A stretch of 64,000 nucleotides of DNA, from NCBI RefSeq assembly GCF_965363235.1, contig NC_134839.1:111594517-111658516 (forward strand), in the 5' to 3' direction. A model generated the notes under the pieces. It searched no databases. It was not told the origin of the DNA and was given only the letters and a program-made list of their open reading frames with translations. This DNA comes from Mytilus galloprovincialis (Eukaryota; Mollusca; Bivalvia; Mytilida; Mytilidae). Each line of letters starts with the position of its first letter. The first letter of the stretch is position 1. Below are positions 1 through 10,789 of the stretch, in pieces. The position numbers were made by a program, and so were the translations under genes.

Positions 1-312
1 AAATTGTATTGGTGATTGACCTATTTTTTGAAACATATGCAGAATATAATTTAACTTAGTTATTGGGCACCCTCTACATCATCTTGTTGGTTAACTTGAT
101 TCAACAAAGTATGCATTATTTTGATGAAACTGTCGCCCAGTCATAATGTTGACATTGCTCACGCCCTTTTTTATGACATTGATTCTTTGTTATTTTTAAG
201 CGAGAGCTTTTTAATCAAGAGAATGCTTTATTACACAATGAATACAATTTGAAGAAGACGGTTGTATTTCTGTGATAGTAAAACTATTTGTAATGTAATA
301 TTTATCAGTTAT
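1..312. other. AT-rich stretch, nothing recognised
   Basis: No open frame, repeat or motif was recognised here. Confidence 0.4.
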
Positions 313-436
313 GGACTTTTGACGAGGTCAATACGTTATATATGGACTTGTTCAGATTATATTGACCGAGGACGAAGTCCGAGTGTCAATATAATCTAAC
401 ATGTCCATTTATAACGTATTGAATGAGTAAAAGTCC
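313..436. repeat. Fold-back (inverted) repeat, MITE-like
   Basis: Two arms of about 58 bases are inverted copies of each other with several mismatches. The left arm starts GGACTTTTGACGAGG and the right arm ends AAAAGTCC. They are separated by only a few bases around GAGGACGAAG, so the transcript could fold into a long hairpin. It is probably a fold-back element or a MITE with almost no centre. No target duplication was found. Confidence 0.6.
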
Positions 437-484
437 CTAATTTCTGTATTAGATATGTAAATAATAGTTTATGAAAATAACGTT

Positions 485-708
485 CAATGTTCTTTCGGTT
501 CATCTTTATAACTATTTTGATCTAAGCGTCACTGATGAGTCTTGTCTAGACGAAACGCGCGTCTGGCGTATTCAATTATAACCCTGGTACTTTTGATAGC
601 TATTTACATCACTGGGTCGATGCCACTGCTGGTGGACGTTTCGTCCCCGAGAGTATCACCAGCCCAGGAGTCAGCACTTCGTAGTTGACATAAATATTAA
701 TTATATGG
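485..708 (+). repeat. Hammerhead-bearing interspersed repeat, copy 1
   Basis: This roughly 220-bp segment matches 45000-45215 over most of its length. The shared parts are a hammerhead core, then CCTGGTAC, GATAGCTATTTACA, a segment reading CTGCTGGTGGACGTTTCGTC, and a 3' part with CAGCACTTCG and TTGACAT. Shorter pieces of the same family recur on both strands of the window. It could be a SINE or a retrozyme-like element. No coding capacity is seen. Confidence 0.65.
526..569 (+). ncRNA. Hammerhead ribozyme motif (type I), core intact
   Basis: The core reads CTGATGA (532-538), then stem II GTCT/AGAC (539-542 with 548-551, loop of 5), then GAAA (552-555), then a very short stem III closed by C556-G561, then the cleavage triplet GTC ending at 563. 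Stem I pairs GCGTCA (526-531) with TGGCGT (564-569) over six pairs including G-U pairs. Every conserved core base of a hammerhead is present. A tiny stem III is typical of metazoan and retrozyme hammerheads, which cleave best as tandem dimers. Confidence 0.75.
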
Positions 709-1698
709 TCATTTTTTATAAATTTCCTGTTGACAAAACATGTTATTGAAAATATCATTTTTTTTTAACTGCATAACTTGTTGCATAAGCATTCTTATAT
801 TCTTATAGTTTGCAATTAACATAAAATTCATGAAATCTCTTGATAAACTTGCATATTTTCTTTTCTGATGCGGCACTACCTCCATGGTTGTTATGTGTGA
901 CGTCATGACGTCATAAATCTAAACTTAGCAAGATTTGTTTTATATTGTCCACCAATATACATATACATAGCGTCAATGTACGAAAAATTAGAAACAAAGC
1001 GTCAGATACGTAAAATAAACTATGAAACACGTAATCGTCATATCCATTGAAAACAGTAGAATGATACAAATTGTGTAATATAGATATATTATATAAATTG
1101 TATCGGAAAAAAATTACTTCAACGCTTTTAAAAAAAGGGTACCAAAAAGTAAAATCACAAAGTACCAAGTTCCAAGGTAAATTAAAAAAGGGGGAGTCCA
1201 TAAAAATGAAAATCTAATTTCAAGTCGAATATTGTTTATTTTATCTGTTGTAGACCTACTGAAGGATCTTGCTTTTATCTATTTTGATAACCATATAAAT
1301 GCTTATATTAGACTAAAAGTATCCAGTCGTGTAGAAAAAATCTTCGTCTGCAACAGATATATGTTTTAATTCTAAAGTACGACCGAAAATTGACCTTTTG
1401 TATAATAAAATATCATCTACGTCACAAATGTATCAAGTATATTGATTTGATATATACAAGGCAATAATTATAATTAAATTAAATATGGTGATACATATAC
1501 GTTTTATGTAAGTTATAAAATTTAGAAGGGTAAATCTACTTAGCAATCAATTTTTTTTATATCCATATGGAGTTGAATGTCATTGCTCTAATTTCTTTTT
1601 TTGTATGCTCGTTCAAGTATCTCCCTGGAAATCTTTATTTTTCTTTTAATGGAGTTTTTACAACAATTTTAACATACTTGATTAACTCTTAATATATA
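709..1698. other. Non-coding stretch with a CRE doublet
   Basis: Short open frames here have no recognisable similarity or splice support and look like chance. The only motif noted is the TGACGTCA doublet listed separately. Confidence 0.4.
898..913. promoter_or_regulatory. Two abutting CRE palindromes
   Basis: TGACGTCA occurs twice back to back. This octamer is the full cAMP-response element bound by CREB/ATF bZIP factors. No gene start is recognised nearby, so a role is unproven and chance or a repeat origin is possible. Confidence 0.3.
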
Positions 1699-2651
1699 TG
1701 TTCCGGACCATATGAGTATTTGGACCATACGCGTTTGGTCATGACCATATGCGTATACTCATATGGTCCGACCATACGCGTATGGTCGGACCATATGAGT
1801 ATAATAATCGTTTGGCCGGACCATATGAGTATTTGGACCATATAGGTATGTTTTTTTTAAATTATATTATAAAAGTTTCAATAATACAAAAACTCAATCT
1901 TAAAAAAACAATGATGGTTACATGACAATGTATTATTTTTATAATTCAAATGCTACGTAAAAATTAAATATTGATGCCATAGTTAGTTTACATCGCTAAT
2001 TACATTCTTGCATGTAGACTTGGGGTGACATTTACTTCCAACCGGTATCATAGCTGTTTTGCATTTGCAAGTCTTGGTTGTGCACGATCCTTTTCATTTA
2101 CACCTTTTGTTTGCGAGTGAAAAGCTAACCGTTTTGTAGCTGCGTACAGTGATACCGAGGTCTTGGGCCAATCCGATATGTCGACGGTGTTTTTCAGAAG
2201 CTCTAGATCTCAAATATCGTAGCATTACTGCAATACACCATACTCACAAGATAACTTAAATAAACTATGTTACTTTCCAGTGACTTTTTGTGTAACAGTT
2301 CATTACGAAATTTTGGAAATTTATTTTTTAAGGCGACATATTGACATTCACTCGTAATAACAAATCGGTATTGACCATCGGTATAAAATGTGTTTATTAT
2401 AGTTTTGACAAGTAAATAAAATTAACTTTCTGAAACTTCTTATTTTTATTTAGCTAATCGTTTTATTATTATATAATAATAAAACAACCTATATGATAGC
2501 GTCTTTTTAATGATTGGTCATATCATATGAAGAGTTTAGAAGTATTAAAAGTAAACTGTAACAGAGTGTTAATTACCCCGACCATATGAGTATATACCCA
2601 TATGGTCATTACCATACGCGTATGGTCCAAATACTCATATGGTCCGGAACA
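1699..2651. mobile_element. TIR DNA transposon, non-autonomous, 953 bp
   Basis: The left end starts TGTTCCGGACCATATGAG and the right end is its inverted copy. The terminal inverted repeats extend about 76 bp with few mismatches and are themselves built from nested copies of GACCATATGAGTAT and the palindrome GACCATACGCGTATGGTC. TATA flanks both ends (1695-1698 and 2652-2655), a possible 4-bp target duplication, though the flanks are TA-rich. The interior keeps one degraded transposase exon on the minus strand. A 112-bp MITE with the same ends lies at 8442-8553. Confidence 0.8.
1983..2227 (-). pseudogene. Cys-rich C-terminal exon of a transposase (remnant)
   Basis: Read on the minus strand, an exon-like frame opens just after a good splice acceptor (TATTGCAG) and runs to a TAA at 1983-1985. 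It begins MLRYLRSRASEKHRR and contains an arginine/histidine-rich helix-like part, then LANKRCK, then a cysteine-rich tail with TKTCKCK, GSKCH and KSTCKN. One in-frame stop interrupts it after RCK. This kind of tail ends integrase-type (Ginger/KRBA2-like) transposases as I recall them. The catalytic part is absent, so the element is an internally deleted derivative. The family assignment is tentative. Confidence 0.45.
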
Positions 2652-2764
2652 TATATATAATATATATATTTTGACATACAGCTGCATGGTTCATATCAAA
2701 GTGTTATGCTGTGTTAAGCAACATTTGTATTTTCTTTCATACCTATGTTAACTAACATTTTTTT

Positions 2765-3147
2765 CCCTTTAAAAATGTCCTGTACCAAGTCAGGAATATG
2801 GCCATTGTTATATTATAGTTCGTTTCTGTGTGTGTTACATTTTAACGTTGTGTTTCTGTTGTGTCGTTTGTTTTCTCTTATTTTTTAGTGTGAATTCACA
2901 TTACTATAAGACGTGTCACGGTACTTATCTATCCCAAATTCATGTATTTGGTTTTGATGTTATATTTGTTATTCTCATAGGATTTTGTCTAATGCTTAGT
3001 CCGTGTGTGTGTGTGTGTGTGTGTGTTACATTTTAATGTTGTACCGTTGTTTTCCTCTTATATTTAATGCGTTTCCCTCATTTTTAGTTTGTTACCCCGA
3101 TTTTGTTTTTTGTCCATGGATTTATGAGTTTTCTACTGTTGCCTTTA
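2765..3147 (+). repeat. R1 interspersed repeat, 5'-incomplete copy
   Basis: It matches 4036-4498 and 55295-55763 from AAAAATGTCCTGTACCAAG to CTACTGTTGCCTTTA. It lacks the first about 100 bases of the full copies. A (GT)n run at 3003-3026 sits where the other copies have only a few GT units, showing microsatellite growth inside this copy. An open frame across it is a by-product of the repeat. Confidence 0.75.
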
Positions 3148-3516
3148 TTTAACTAAAAGACACTCTGACTGTTCCTCATACCGAACTACATGATTTTTTC
3201 ACCATTCTGCACCTTATCCTGATATTATCTTATTAGCATAGCTTTAACTTTTTAACTCACATCGGCTAAACGTTGTATCATTTTGGATGTATACGATTTG
3301 GATTTTCTTATATTTCGGCCTTGAGTATTACTGATGAGACAATTGTTGTCAAAATAAGCATCTTGTGAAAGAACATTGGTGACTTTAATGTTTTTATGTG
3401 TTCTCTTAGCTCACATTGCCGTCCTTATTCGACTATTTGTCTGAGAAATTTCACAAAACGGTTGTAGTCATCTTTTTTACATACAGCAAAAAAAAAAAGG
3501 AAAACACAAATTTGTT

Positions 3517-4683
3517 ATTCTTTATTTTAATATTAGTATTGTTTGTCACTGCGAATTTTCCAGCAGTAAACATATCTCTTGTGAATATGATTTTCAACAT
3601 TTACAAAATTTACAAAAAAGTTAATCGTATATAGTGATTAAAACATAATTACAAATTTATAAATTAAAGAAAAAGCTAAGACACAAAGGAACATTTAAAT
3701 CTCATAAGTCGAAAAAAAACCATGACAATATAATATCAAGAAGTAGTACACACCAGGCCGTATCAATCTCACCTGAAGTCTCAGATGTCAATATACTTTC
3801 TTTTAATTGGTTGATTATCAAAGTAAAACTCTGAAGACACTTCAAGGAAAATAATAATGTAAACAATATATACAATTCAGTTGTATCCTGAATGTTTTGT
3901 ATAACCAGTACGTACTCTATTCTCGGAATAATAAGTGTTAGGTCCACAAAAACATATGTCTTCATTATAATAGTGTTGCTTTCACTTCAAAGCAATGTAT
4001 CTTTAATTTTCATATCACCATTATAACAATGTTTATGTTGTCATTTCTATGTTATATTTAACATTGCCATTAAAGTGCGAGGTTTGGCATGCCACAAAAC
4101 CAGGTTCAACCCACCATTTCTTCCTTTAAAAATGTCCTGTACCAAGTCAGGAATATGGCCATTGTTATATTATAGTTCGTTTCTGTGTGTGTTACAATTT
4201 AACGTTGCGTCGTTTGTTTTCTCTTATTTTTGAGTGTAAATTGACATTGCGATAAGACGTGTCACGGTACTTGTCTATCCCAAATTCATGTATTTGGTTT
4301 TGATGTTATATTTGTTATTCTCGTGGGATTTTGTCTGATGCTTGGTCCGTTTCTGTGTGTGTTAGTTACATTGTAGTGTTGTGTCGTTGTTCTCCTCTTA
4401 TATTTATGCGTTTCCCTCAGTTTTAGTTTGTTACCCCGATTTTGTTTTTTGTCCATGGATTTATGAGTTTGAACAGCGGTATACTACTGTTGCCTTTATT
4501 TATATGATGTTGAAACATGTTGTGTTACATTTGTTAATTTAAGTGGGCTAAGTTAAACCCATAAACGAATTATGTGTACACCAGGCCATATTAAAAACTA
4601 AAGAATCAGAATTTTATTAAAGCTAAGAAAACACATTAGCACATTAGTATATTTAAGAGTTTTTGTGTTGATGGTAGTAATAG
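3517..4683 (+). repeat. Local tandem duplication, copy 1 (with R1 insert)
   Basis: This block matches 4689-6140 through many landmarks in order: TTTCCAGCAGTAAACATATC, GTAGTACACACCAGGCCGT, GAATAATAAGTGTTAGGTCC, GGGCTAAGTTAAACCCATAA and TATTTAAGAGTTTT. Without its R1 insertion it is about 0.7 kb. Copy 2 has roughly 140 extra bases in two places (near 4965-5075 and 5185-5215). Confidence 0.75.
4036..4498 (+). repeat. R1 interspersed repeat, full-length copy
   Basis: The boundaries are fixed by comparison with the duplicate, which keeps the empty site near 5325-5335 (CAATGTTTATATGATG). The insert starts TGTTGTCATTT and ends CTACTGTTGCCTTTA. TTTA at 4032-4035 and 4499-4502 is the likely short target duplication. 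It includes GGTTTGGCATGCCACAAAAC and the segment around TGTCCTGTACCAAGTCAGG shared with R2. No protein was recognised. It may be a SINE or the tail of a longer element. Confidence 0.75.
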
Positions 4684-4688
4684 AAATT

Positions 4689-6140
4689 ATTATTGTTTAT
4701 TTTAATATTAGTATTGTTTGTCATTGCGAATTTTCCAGCAGTAAACATATCTCTTGTGAATATGATTTTCAACATTTACAAAATTTACAAAAAAGTTAAT
4801 CGTGTATAGTGATTAAAACATAATTACAAATTTATAAATTAAAGAAAAAGCGAAGATACAAAGGAACATTTAAAACTCATAAGTCGAAAAAAACCATGAC
4901 AATATAATATCAATAAGTAGTACACACCAGGCCGTCTCAATCTCACCTGAAGTCTTAGATGTCAACTTTGATCTTGCAGTTACCATCAGGAATTATAATG
5001 CAGACGTTGTTTGTTGTGAGATATTATTTAATCATAGTATTGTTTGGGTTAATTTTCAGTTGTTCTTTAATATCCTTTCTTTTAATTGCTTGATTATCAA
5101 AGTAAAACTCTGAAGACACTTCAAGGAAAACAATAATGTAAACAATATATACAATTCAGTTGTATCCTGAATGATTTGTATAACCACAGTGACACTTTTC
5201 TGTTGCCATGAGCAGTACGTACTCTATTCTCGGAATAATAAGTGTTAGGTCCACAAAAACATGTGTCTTCATTACAATAGTCAAAGCAATGTATCTTTTG
5301 TTTTCATATCACCATTATAACAATGTTTATATGATGTTGAAACATGTATTACATCTGTTTATTTAAGCGGGCTAAGTTAAACCCATAAACGAATTATGTG
5401 TACACCAGGCCATATTAAAAACTAAAGAATCAGAATTTTATTAAAGCTATGAAAACACAATAGCACATTGACAATGAGGGTCAGTTGAAAACAAAACTTT
5501 ACGACAAAAGAGATGATTTCAGCTTTCCAATTGTGAACTTTCAATTTCTAAGTAGCAACATTCCAGCAGCACCTGCATACGGGGTATATATCTCCCAATT
5601 GATACGATATTCCCGTGCTTGCATTTCCTATCATGATTTTCTTGATAGAGGGTTACTGCTCACAAGGAAGCTATTAAACCAAGAGTTCCAAATGGTGAAG
5701 TTGAAATCATCCCTTCGTAAATTTTACGGACGCCATCACGAGTTGGTTGACCGTTATGGAATAACCGTTTCACAAATGATATCGGATATGTTCCTTACGT
5801 CGTAACTACAATCCCCTTCCCTTTCATGAATGTGACCTACCGAATTAGACTATTTACCGGATTTGTAATCACATAAGCAACACGACGGGTGCCACATGTG
5901 GAGCAGGATCTGCTTACCCTTCCGGAGCACCTGAGATTACCCCTAGTTTTTGGTGGGGTTTGTGTTGTTTATTCTTTAGTTTTCTATGTTGTGTCATGTG
6001 TACTATTGTTTTTCTGTTTGTCTTTTTCATTTTTAGCCATGGCGTTGTCAGTTTTTTTTTAGATTGATGAGTTTGACTGTCCCTTTGGTATCTTTCGTCC
6101 CTCTTTTAGTATATTTAAGAGTTTTAGTGTTGATGGTAGA
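4689..6140 (+). repeat. Local tandem duplication, copy 2 (with PLE insert)
   Basis: Second copy of the block at 3517-4683. It lacks the R1 insert and instead holds a Penelope-like fragment at 5470-6107, placed between AGCACATT and AGTATATTT, which are contiguous in copy 1 near 4643-4660. Each copy therefore records the empty site of the other's insertion. Confidence 0.75.
5470..6107 (+). mobile_element. Penelope-like element, 3' end only
   Basis: 5'-truncated fossil of a Penelope-like (PLE) retroelement. The coding part matches the C-terminal end of the reverse transcriptase at 22669-23895 (KLYDKRDDFSFP, YGVYISQLIRYSRAC, DFLDRGLLLTRKLL, GRHHELVDRYGI). The 3' untranslated tail ends near CGTCCCTCTTTT. 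It inserted after the local duplication formed, so it is younger than that event. Confidence 0.8.
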
Positions 6141-6469
6141 CATAACAGTCGTACTTTTATTGTGTTACATCCTATTTGCTGTGGTTTTTATTATTATATT
6201 TTGTTACATTACGTTTTTTTCATTCATTATGTTCTCTTTTTTGTAATAAGGGGAAAATGTGGAATAAAAGTTGTATCATGATAGCTTATTATGAAAATAA
6301 ATTGTATAACAAAATTTTAATCTAAAATAGGAAGATTGGGTTAGGCAGCAAAAGTCTTTATATTGAACTTTTTCATGACATTGAGTTGTTATTTAATTGA
6401 CTTTTACCCGTCATCTCTTCTGATTATTTTCATTAATTTTAATTATAATCCCGTAATCTCCTGCAAGCC
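6141..6469. other. Short AT-rich gap
   Basis: Nothing recognised. Confidence 0.35.
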
Positions 6470-6730
6470 TCCAAAATATGTACCTTCCATTATTATGTAG
6501 CAGCATTCCAGCAGCAACTGCATATGAAATATATATATATATATATCCAAGTTGATACAATATTTGAGGGCTAGCATTTTCTTATCATGATTTCCTTGAT
6601 AGAAGATTGCTGCTCCTACAAAAAAGCTATTGATTCCAGAAATCCAAGTGATGAAGTTGGATATCCTTTCGGAAATTTTACGGAATTCATCATAACTTGA
6701 TCGACTTTATTGAATATTCTTAACTTCGAA
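6470..6730 (+). mobile_element. Penelope-like fragment, heavily decayed
   Basis: Old fragment matching the same C-terminal region as 5470-6107. Matching landmarks are AACATTCCAGCAG-like, a TGATACAATATTTGAG segment and TTGATAGA. An (AT)n run lies inside. It is too decayed to carry any function. Confidence 0.6.
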
Positions 6731-6762
6731 TCTAATTTGTTCTTTTATAGCTTTTTCCTTTG

Positions 6763-6808
6763 AGCCTCCATGATGAGTCTTTTGTAGACGAAAAGTGCAG
6801 TTGGCGTA
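6763..6808 (+). ncRNA. Hammerhead-like remnant
   Basis: ATGATGAGTCTTTTGTAGAC followed by GAAAA and GGCGTATT copies the hammerhead at 526-569, but the first core base and the cleavage triplet have changed. It is unlikely to be active. Confidence 0.4.
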
Positions 6809-6982
6809 TTAGTATATATATACTTTTAATCATAGTTTCTATGATGAGTTTATTTACAACCACTTGGTCAAGCTAGTATTTCTCAATTTGAAACAAGGAT
6901 AAATTCGATATTATAAACAACATTTTTACATATTATGACTGTTTTTTGTTCACACATCGTTGTTAATAAAATGGAGTTTAAT

Positions 6983-7188
6983 GCGACTGTCATACAAGTG
7001 AGTGGTTTAGCTAGCTTTAATAATCCACAATTTTCTACATTAGAAAATGCCAGTACCAAGTGTAATATGAATGTTGTTATCCATTCGTTTGATGTGTTTG
7101 AGCTTTCAATTTGACTATTTGATTAGAGACTTTCCTTTTTGAATTTTCATTGGAGTGTAGTATTTTTGTGATTTTACATTTTACTATG
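6983..7188 (+). repeat. R2 interspersed repeat
   Basis: About 200 bp running from ATGCGACTGTCATACAAGTG through GTACCAAGTGTAATATGAAT and CCATTCGTTTGATGTGTTT to TATTTTTGTGATTTTAC. The same sequence recurs at 17737-17937 on the same strand and at five places on the minus strand. No coding potential. Confidence 0.7.
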
Positions 7189-8441
7189 ATACTGCTAAAA
7201 GAGGTTTCCAAACAAGGGTTTCACCAGCCAAGTAAAAAGCACATCTATGATGCAATGAATTATTATTGATATTGAAAAAATCAAAAATTAGCCGTATACA
7301 AACGTGAATTTTTTTGAAATACGTAAAATTTTTTAACCAGGAATAGATAACCGAAGCTGTATTTAGAAACCTTTTCTTGAATTTTTGGCATCAATGCATT
7401 AAACTTTGTACATTGTTTGGCTTTCTTAAACTGTTATGATTCTTGTGATTTTTTAAGACGAAAGGCACATCAGGCGTACACAAGTTGTATCCTGTTATCT
7501 ATATTTTTTTTCAAGTATTATCTCCTTGAAAAATGGTTCCTTAGTCTTGACAAGATTTTATATTTTTATCCTTAAAATGTTCTAACAAGAAATAAATCAC
7601 CAATTCATTATATCCCAAACTTCAGATAATAATTTTGCCAAAATTTATGGTTCACAATTATAATGCACACATATGTTTGCTTTAGTATCGAATTCATAAC
7701 AGTGTGGCTATGGACATTGATTGGCGCACTTTAATATCCCATTGACTGGGACAGATTAGGTGAACGTTCGTCTATAACGCCCATTGCTCACGACGTCCTT
7801 AATATAAACATTTAAACCGTGGGGTCACCAAAGGTTCTCAACGCCTATATAAAATAATTCGAAATACTAATCAGGAATTTGTGTTTTGATTTATATTGAT
7901 TAATTAAACGTCCTTTACTTGTGTTTTTGTTATGTTTCGACAATCAATTTTCATAATAAGATATCGCAAAGCCATGTTCTTTCAGAAAAAAAGAATGACT
8001 TACTGAATGCATGTATTGATTGATTATCTTTTTCGGATTTAACAATTGCGATTGTCGAGTTATGTAATCTTTTAACTTTTATCTGGTCTAATTTTATTTT
8101 AGAACGAATGCATAATCCACTTTCAAAAGTTGTACAAATACGAAACATAAAGACAAAATATACTTCTGCCCTGTCTTTTTCGTACTTGAAAGTTATTGGA
8201 TAGTAAGAAAGCTATTTGGATTAAACCTTGTGAAATTTGCATGCATTTACGTTATTGTATTCAATTTGGCAAAATGTATCATTTGGTGTATATAGGAAAC
8301 TTAAACCGTTCTGCTATACTGCTACTATACTTGTGAAAAACACTTGGCAACAGAAACGCATTCATCTTATCTATATAAAAAAATCGACCCAATTTACATA
8401 GAAATGGACGTCTTCGTGCATTTGTGATCGCAAATAAAATA
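7189..8441. other. Non-coding stretch
   Basis: Nothing coding was recognised. Around 7440-7480 a GACGAAAGGCACATCAGGCGT segment resembles a decayed hammerhead repeat. The short open frame on the minus strand near 7951-8148 has no family or splice support. Confidence 0.35.
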
Positions 8442-8553
8442 TGTTCCGGACCTTATGAGTATTTGGACCATACGTGTATGGTTGGACCATATTAGTATAC
8501 CCTTATGGTCATGATATATGCGTATGGTCCAAATACTCATATGGTCCGGAACA
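8442..8553. mobile_element. 112-bp MITE related to the 1699-2651 transposon
   Basis: It begins TGTTCCGGACCTTATGAG and ends with the inverted copy ATATGGTCCGGAACA. It consists of little more than the two terminal inverted repeats of the longer element joined together. The 4-bp flanks (AATA and CATA) do not match exactly, so the target duplication has decayed or is shorter. Confidence 0.75.
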
Positions 8554-10789
8554 CATACATGATATTCTGTGTGTTGTCGGTCGTCTATTAATTTTTTTCT
8601 TTTGTTGATGGATTTGACGTCTTTCTGTGAGTGATTATATGTTCATGACTTAAAACTTACTTGCAAATAATTTAAAAACAAGACTTGATTTATAAAAATG
8701 TCTAAACAAACCATGATTTTTTTTAAACATACATCACATCCATTGCAAAAGGCTAAAATTCGCCAGGTCTTTAATTTCAACTAAGTGAGTTGACTAAATT
8801 AATGTTGCGGACCATTTTCCAATTTCCATGCAGTATCCCTATTTTTTTTCTCGCTCATCTTTTATGTTTGTTTTTTTCATCCCAAGACCTCTTGGAGCTT
8901 TCATTCTATAAAGTGTGTATTTTACTAATGGTCGAAGGCCATACGGGGACCTATAGCTTGATAACGCCTGTTGGTCCCTGGAAAGAATGTGTCTGATTGC
9001 CTATCACACTTCATATTCTTATTTTAACATGCAGTTATATCTATGATAAGAATGAAAATTGAATTGTCATTGAGACAAAAACCCAACCAAAGAGCAAAAA
9101 AAAAAAAGGAAAAAAAAAGAGCCCAAGGCAACATGTAGATCTTTCGTATCAAGGGAATTGCTATAAATATGTTTATTTCAGGTTAATAGTATTAGGCCAT
9201 ACTCAAGTTATAAAATAGATCTTGTCGTCAACTTTTGCAACCAGCTTCTATGTTTCTATAATGCACTGTTCATCTTTTTTGGGCTTCGACTTTTCCATTG
9301 GACAGACAATTTTGTTTTCGACTGTTTTAAAAAGATGCATTTTTTTACAAAATCATACAAGTAAGGAGTCTCTGGCCTTTGGTAGTGTTGTATGTTAATT
9401 AATGTTTGTTTATTTATTTGTTTAGGAAATAAGTATGACGTACATTTTCACTGAACTAGGACACTTTTTATAATAGTTTTTCGATATCGCTCGGGCAAAA
9501 ATAATCACGAATATAATGCCTACCCATGTTAAAACTACAATAAAGTATAGTTTGCATCAATTATTTCTTGAACCTACCATTTTTTTTGTCTGTGTTGGAT
9601 TTGTGTGGCATTGAAAAAAACGGGTATAAACTACACAGTGCAGCTTCCAACAAGAATACAAGATTTATTGATTTTCAAAATGCGACCAAAATTAAAAATT
9701 TGCTCGCAGCGGAAAAAATTCAACAGTTTGATTTTCATTGAAATAAAATAATTGTTATGATTTACACACCGTTACTTTTTCCAATATAAATATTCGAACT
9801 ATTTTGTTTGTTGTTTCCTTTATAAATTTACATCATTTTTAAAAAGACCACGCGTCTTCGATATTTAGAAGACTATAAAAGCGATGTTCATTATCTTTCT
9901 TCTGCTGTAAGTTTAATTTAGTTATTTTGTGTCATAATTGCCATCTCGTATGTTTTAAATTTGAATAAAGAAGATTCAGGTTGTCTTATACGTCAATGAT
10001 ACACACAAAAAAAAAAACGATAACAAATAAAATAAGGTGCAACATTCATTCTCCATGAAAAGAATACATCACATGGATGTAATTTTTGTAAGAAAAATAC
10101 CAATTTCGTGAGAAGTTGTGTGTTGGACTTGAAGAGCCAAGGCAAACTGACAAATATCTGAATGAACGAATCGATTTATGGTATATAAAAAAAAAACAAA
10201 GCCCACATGGTTAGCATTGAATAAATAGAAGGCCACTCTTAAATGATCACAACGTAGAAGTTTTTGTTCTCTTAATCAATAAGATATTTTCTGAAATAAC
10301 GCGGGTCCCTATTAACTTAAAGTTTTTTTGTTTTTTTTTACCATGAATAAACTTTTTCTTTTTTATTATTATTTATTGATATCAGCTCTGGACATTAATA
10401 TTCTTAAAAGTGAAACTGTTGTAAGTGATGGTATAACAATTATTTAAAATAAATTCCTTAAATGATATGTGAAAAGAAAGTTTCATTTTATGTATCAAAA
10501 TGTGTAACAAATGGTTATTTAAATCCCCACTTGAAGGCCTCCGATAGACTGAGTGAGCATAAAATCATCGCCCACGACAAACAGGTTAAAGGTAAACTTT
10601 TCAGTACAATTACTAATAAACGTTTTACTGTCGACCACACTGTTATGAATTTCGTTCTATTTTGGTCGATCTGTTAGACATGTATTTATGTTTTGTATCA
10701 GTGTAATCGCTAAAAGTATCAAGTATAAAATTTAGACTCCTTGATATAAAAATCATTAAGGTGTCATTCAGCTTTTGGCTGCTTAAGTG
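8554..10789. other. Non-coding stretch
   Basis: AT-rich with several A and T runs. Around 8930-8990 a segment (GTCGAAGGCCATACGGGGAC, CTATAGCTTGATAACG) is the inverted relative of one near 21340-21400, an undefined bivalve-type repeat. No gene was recognised. Confidence 0.35.
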
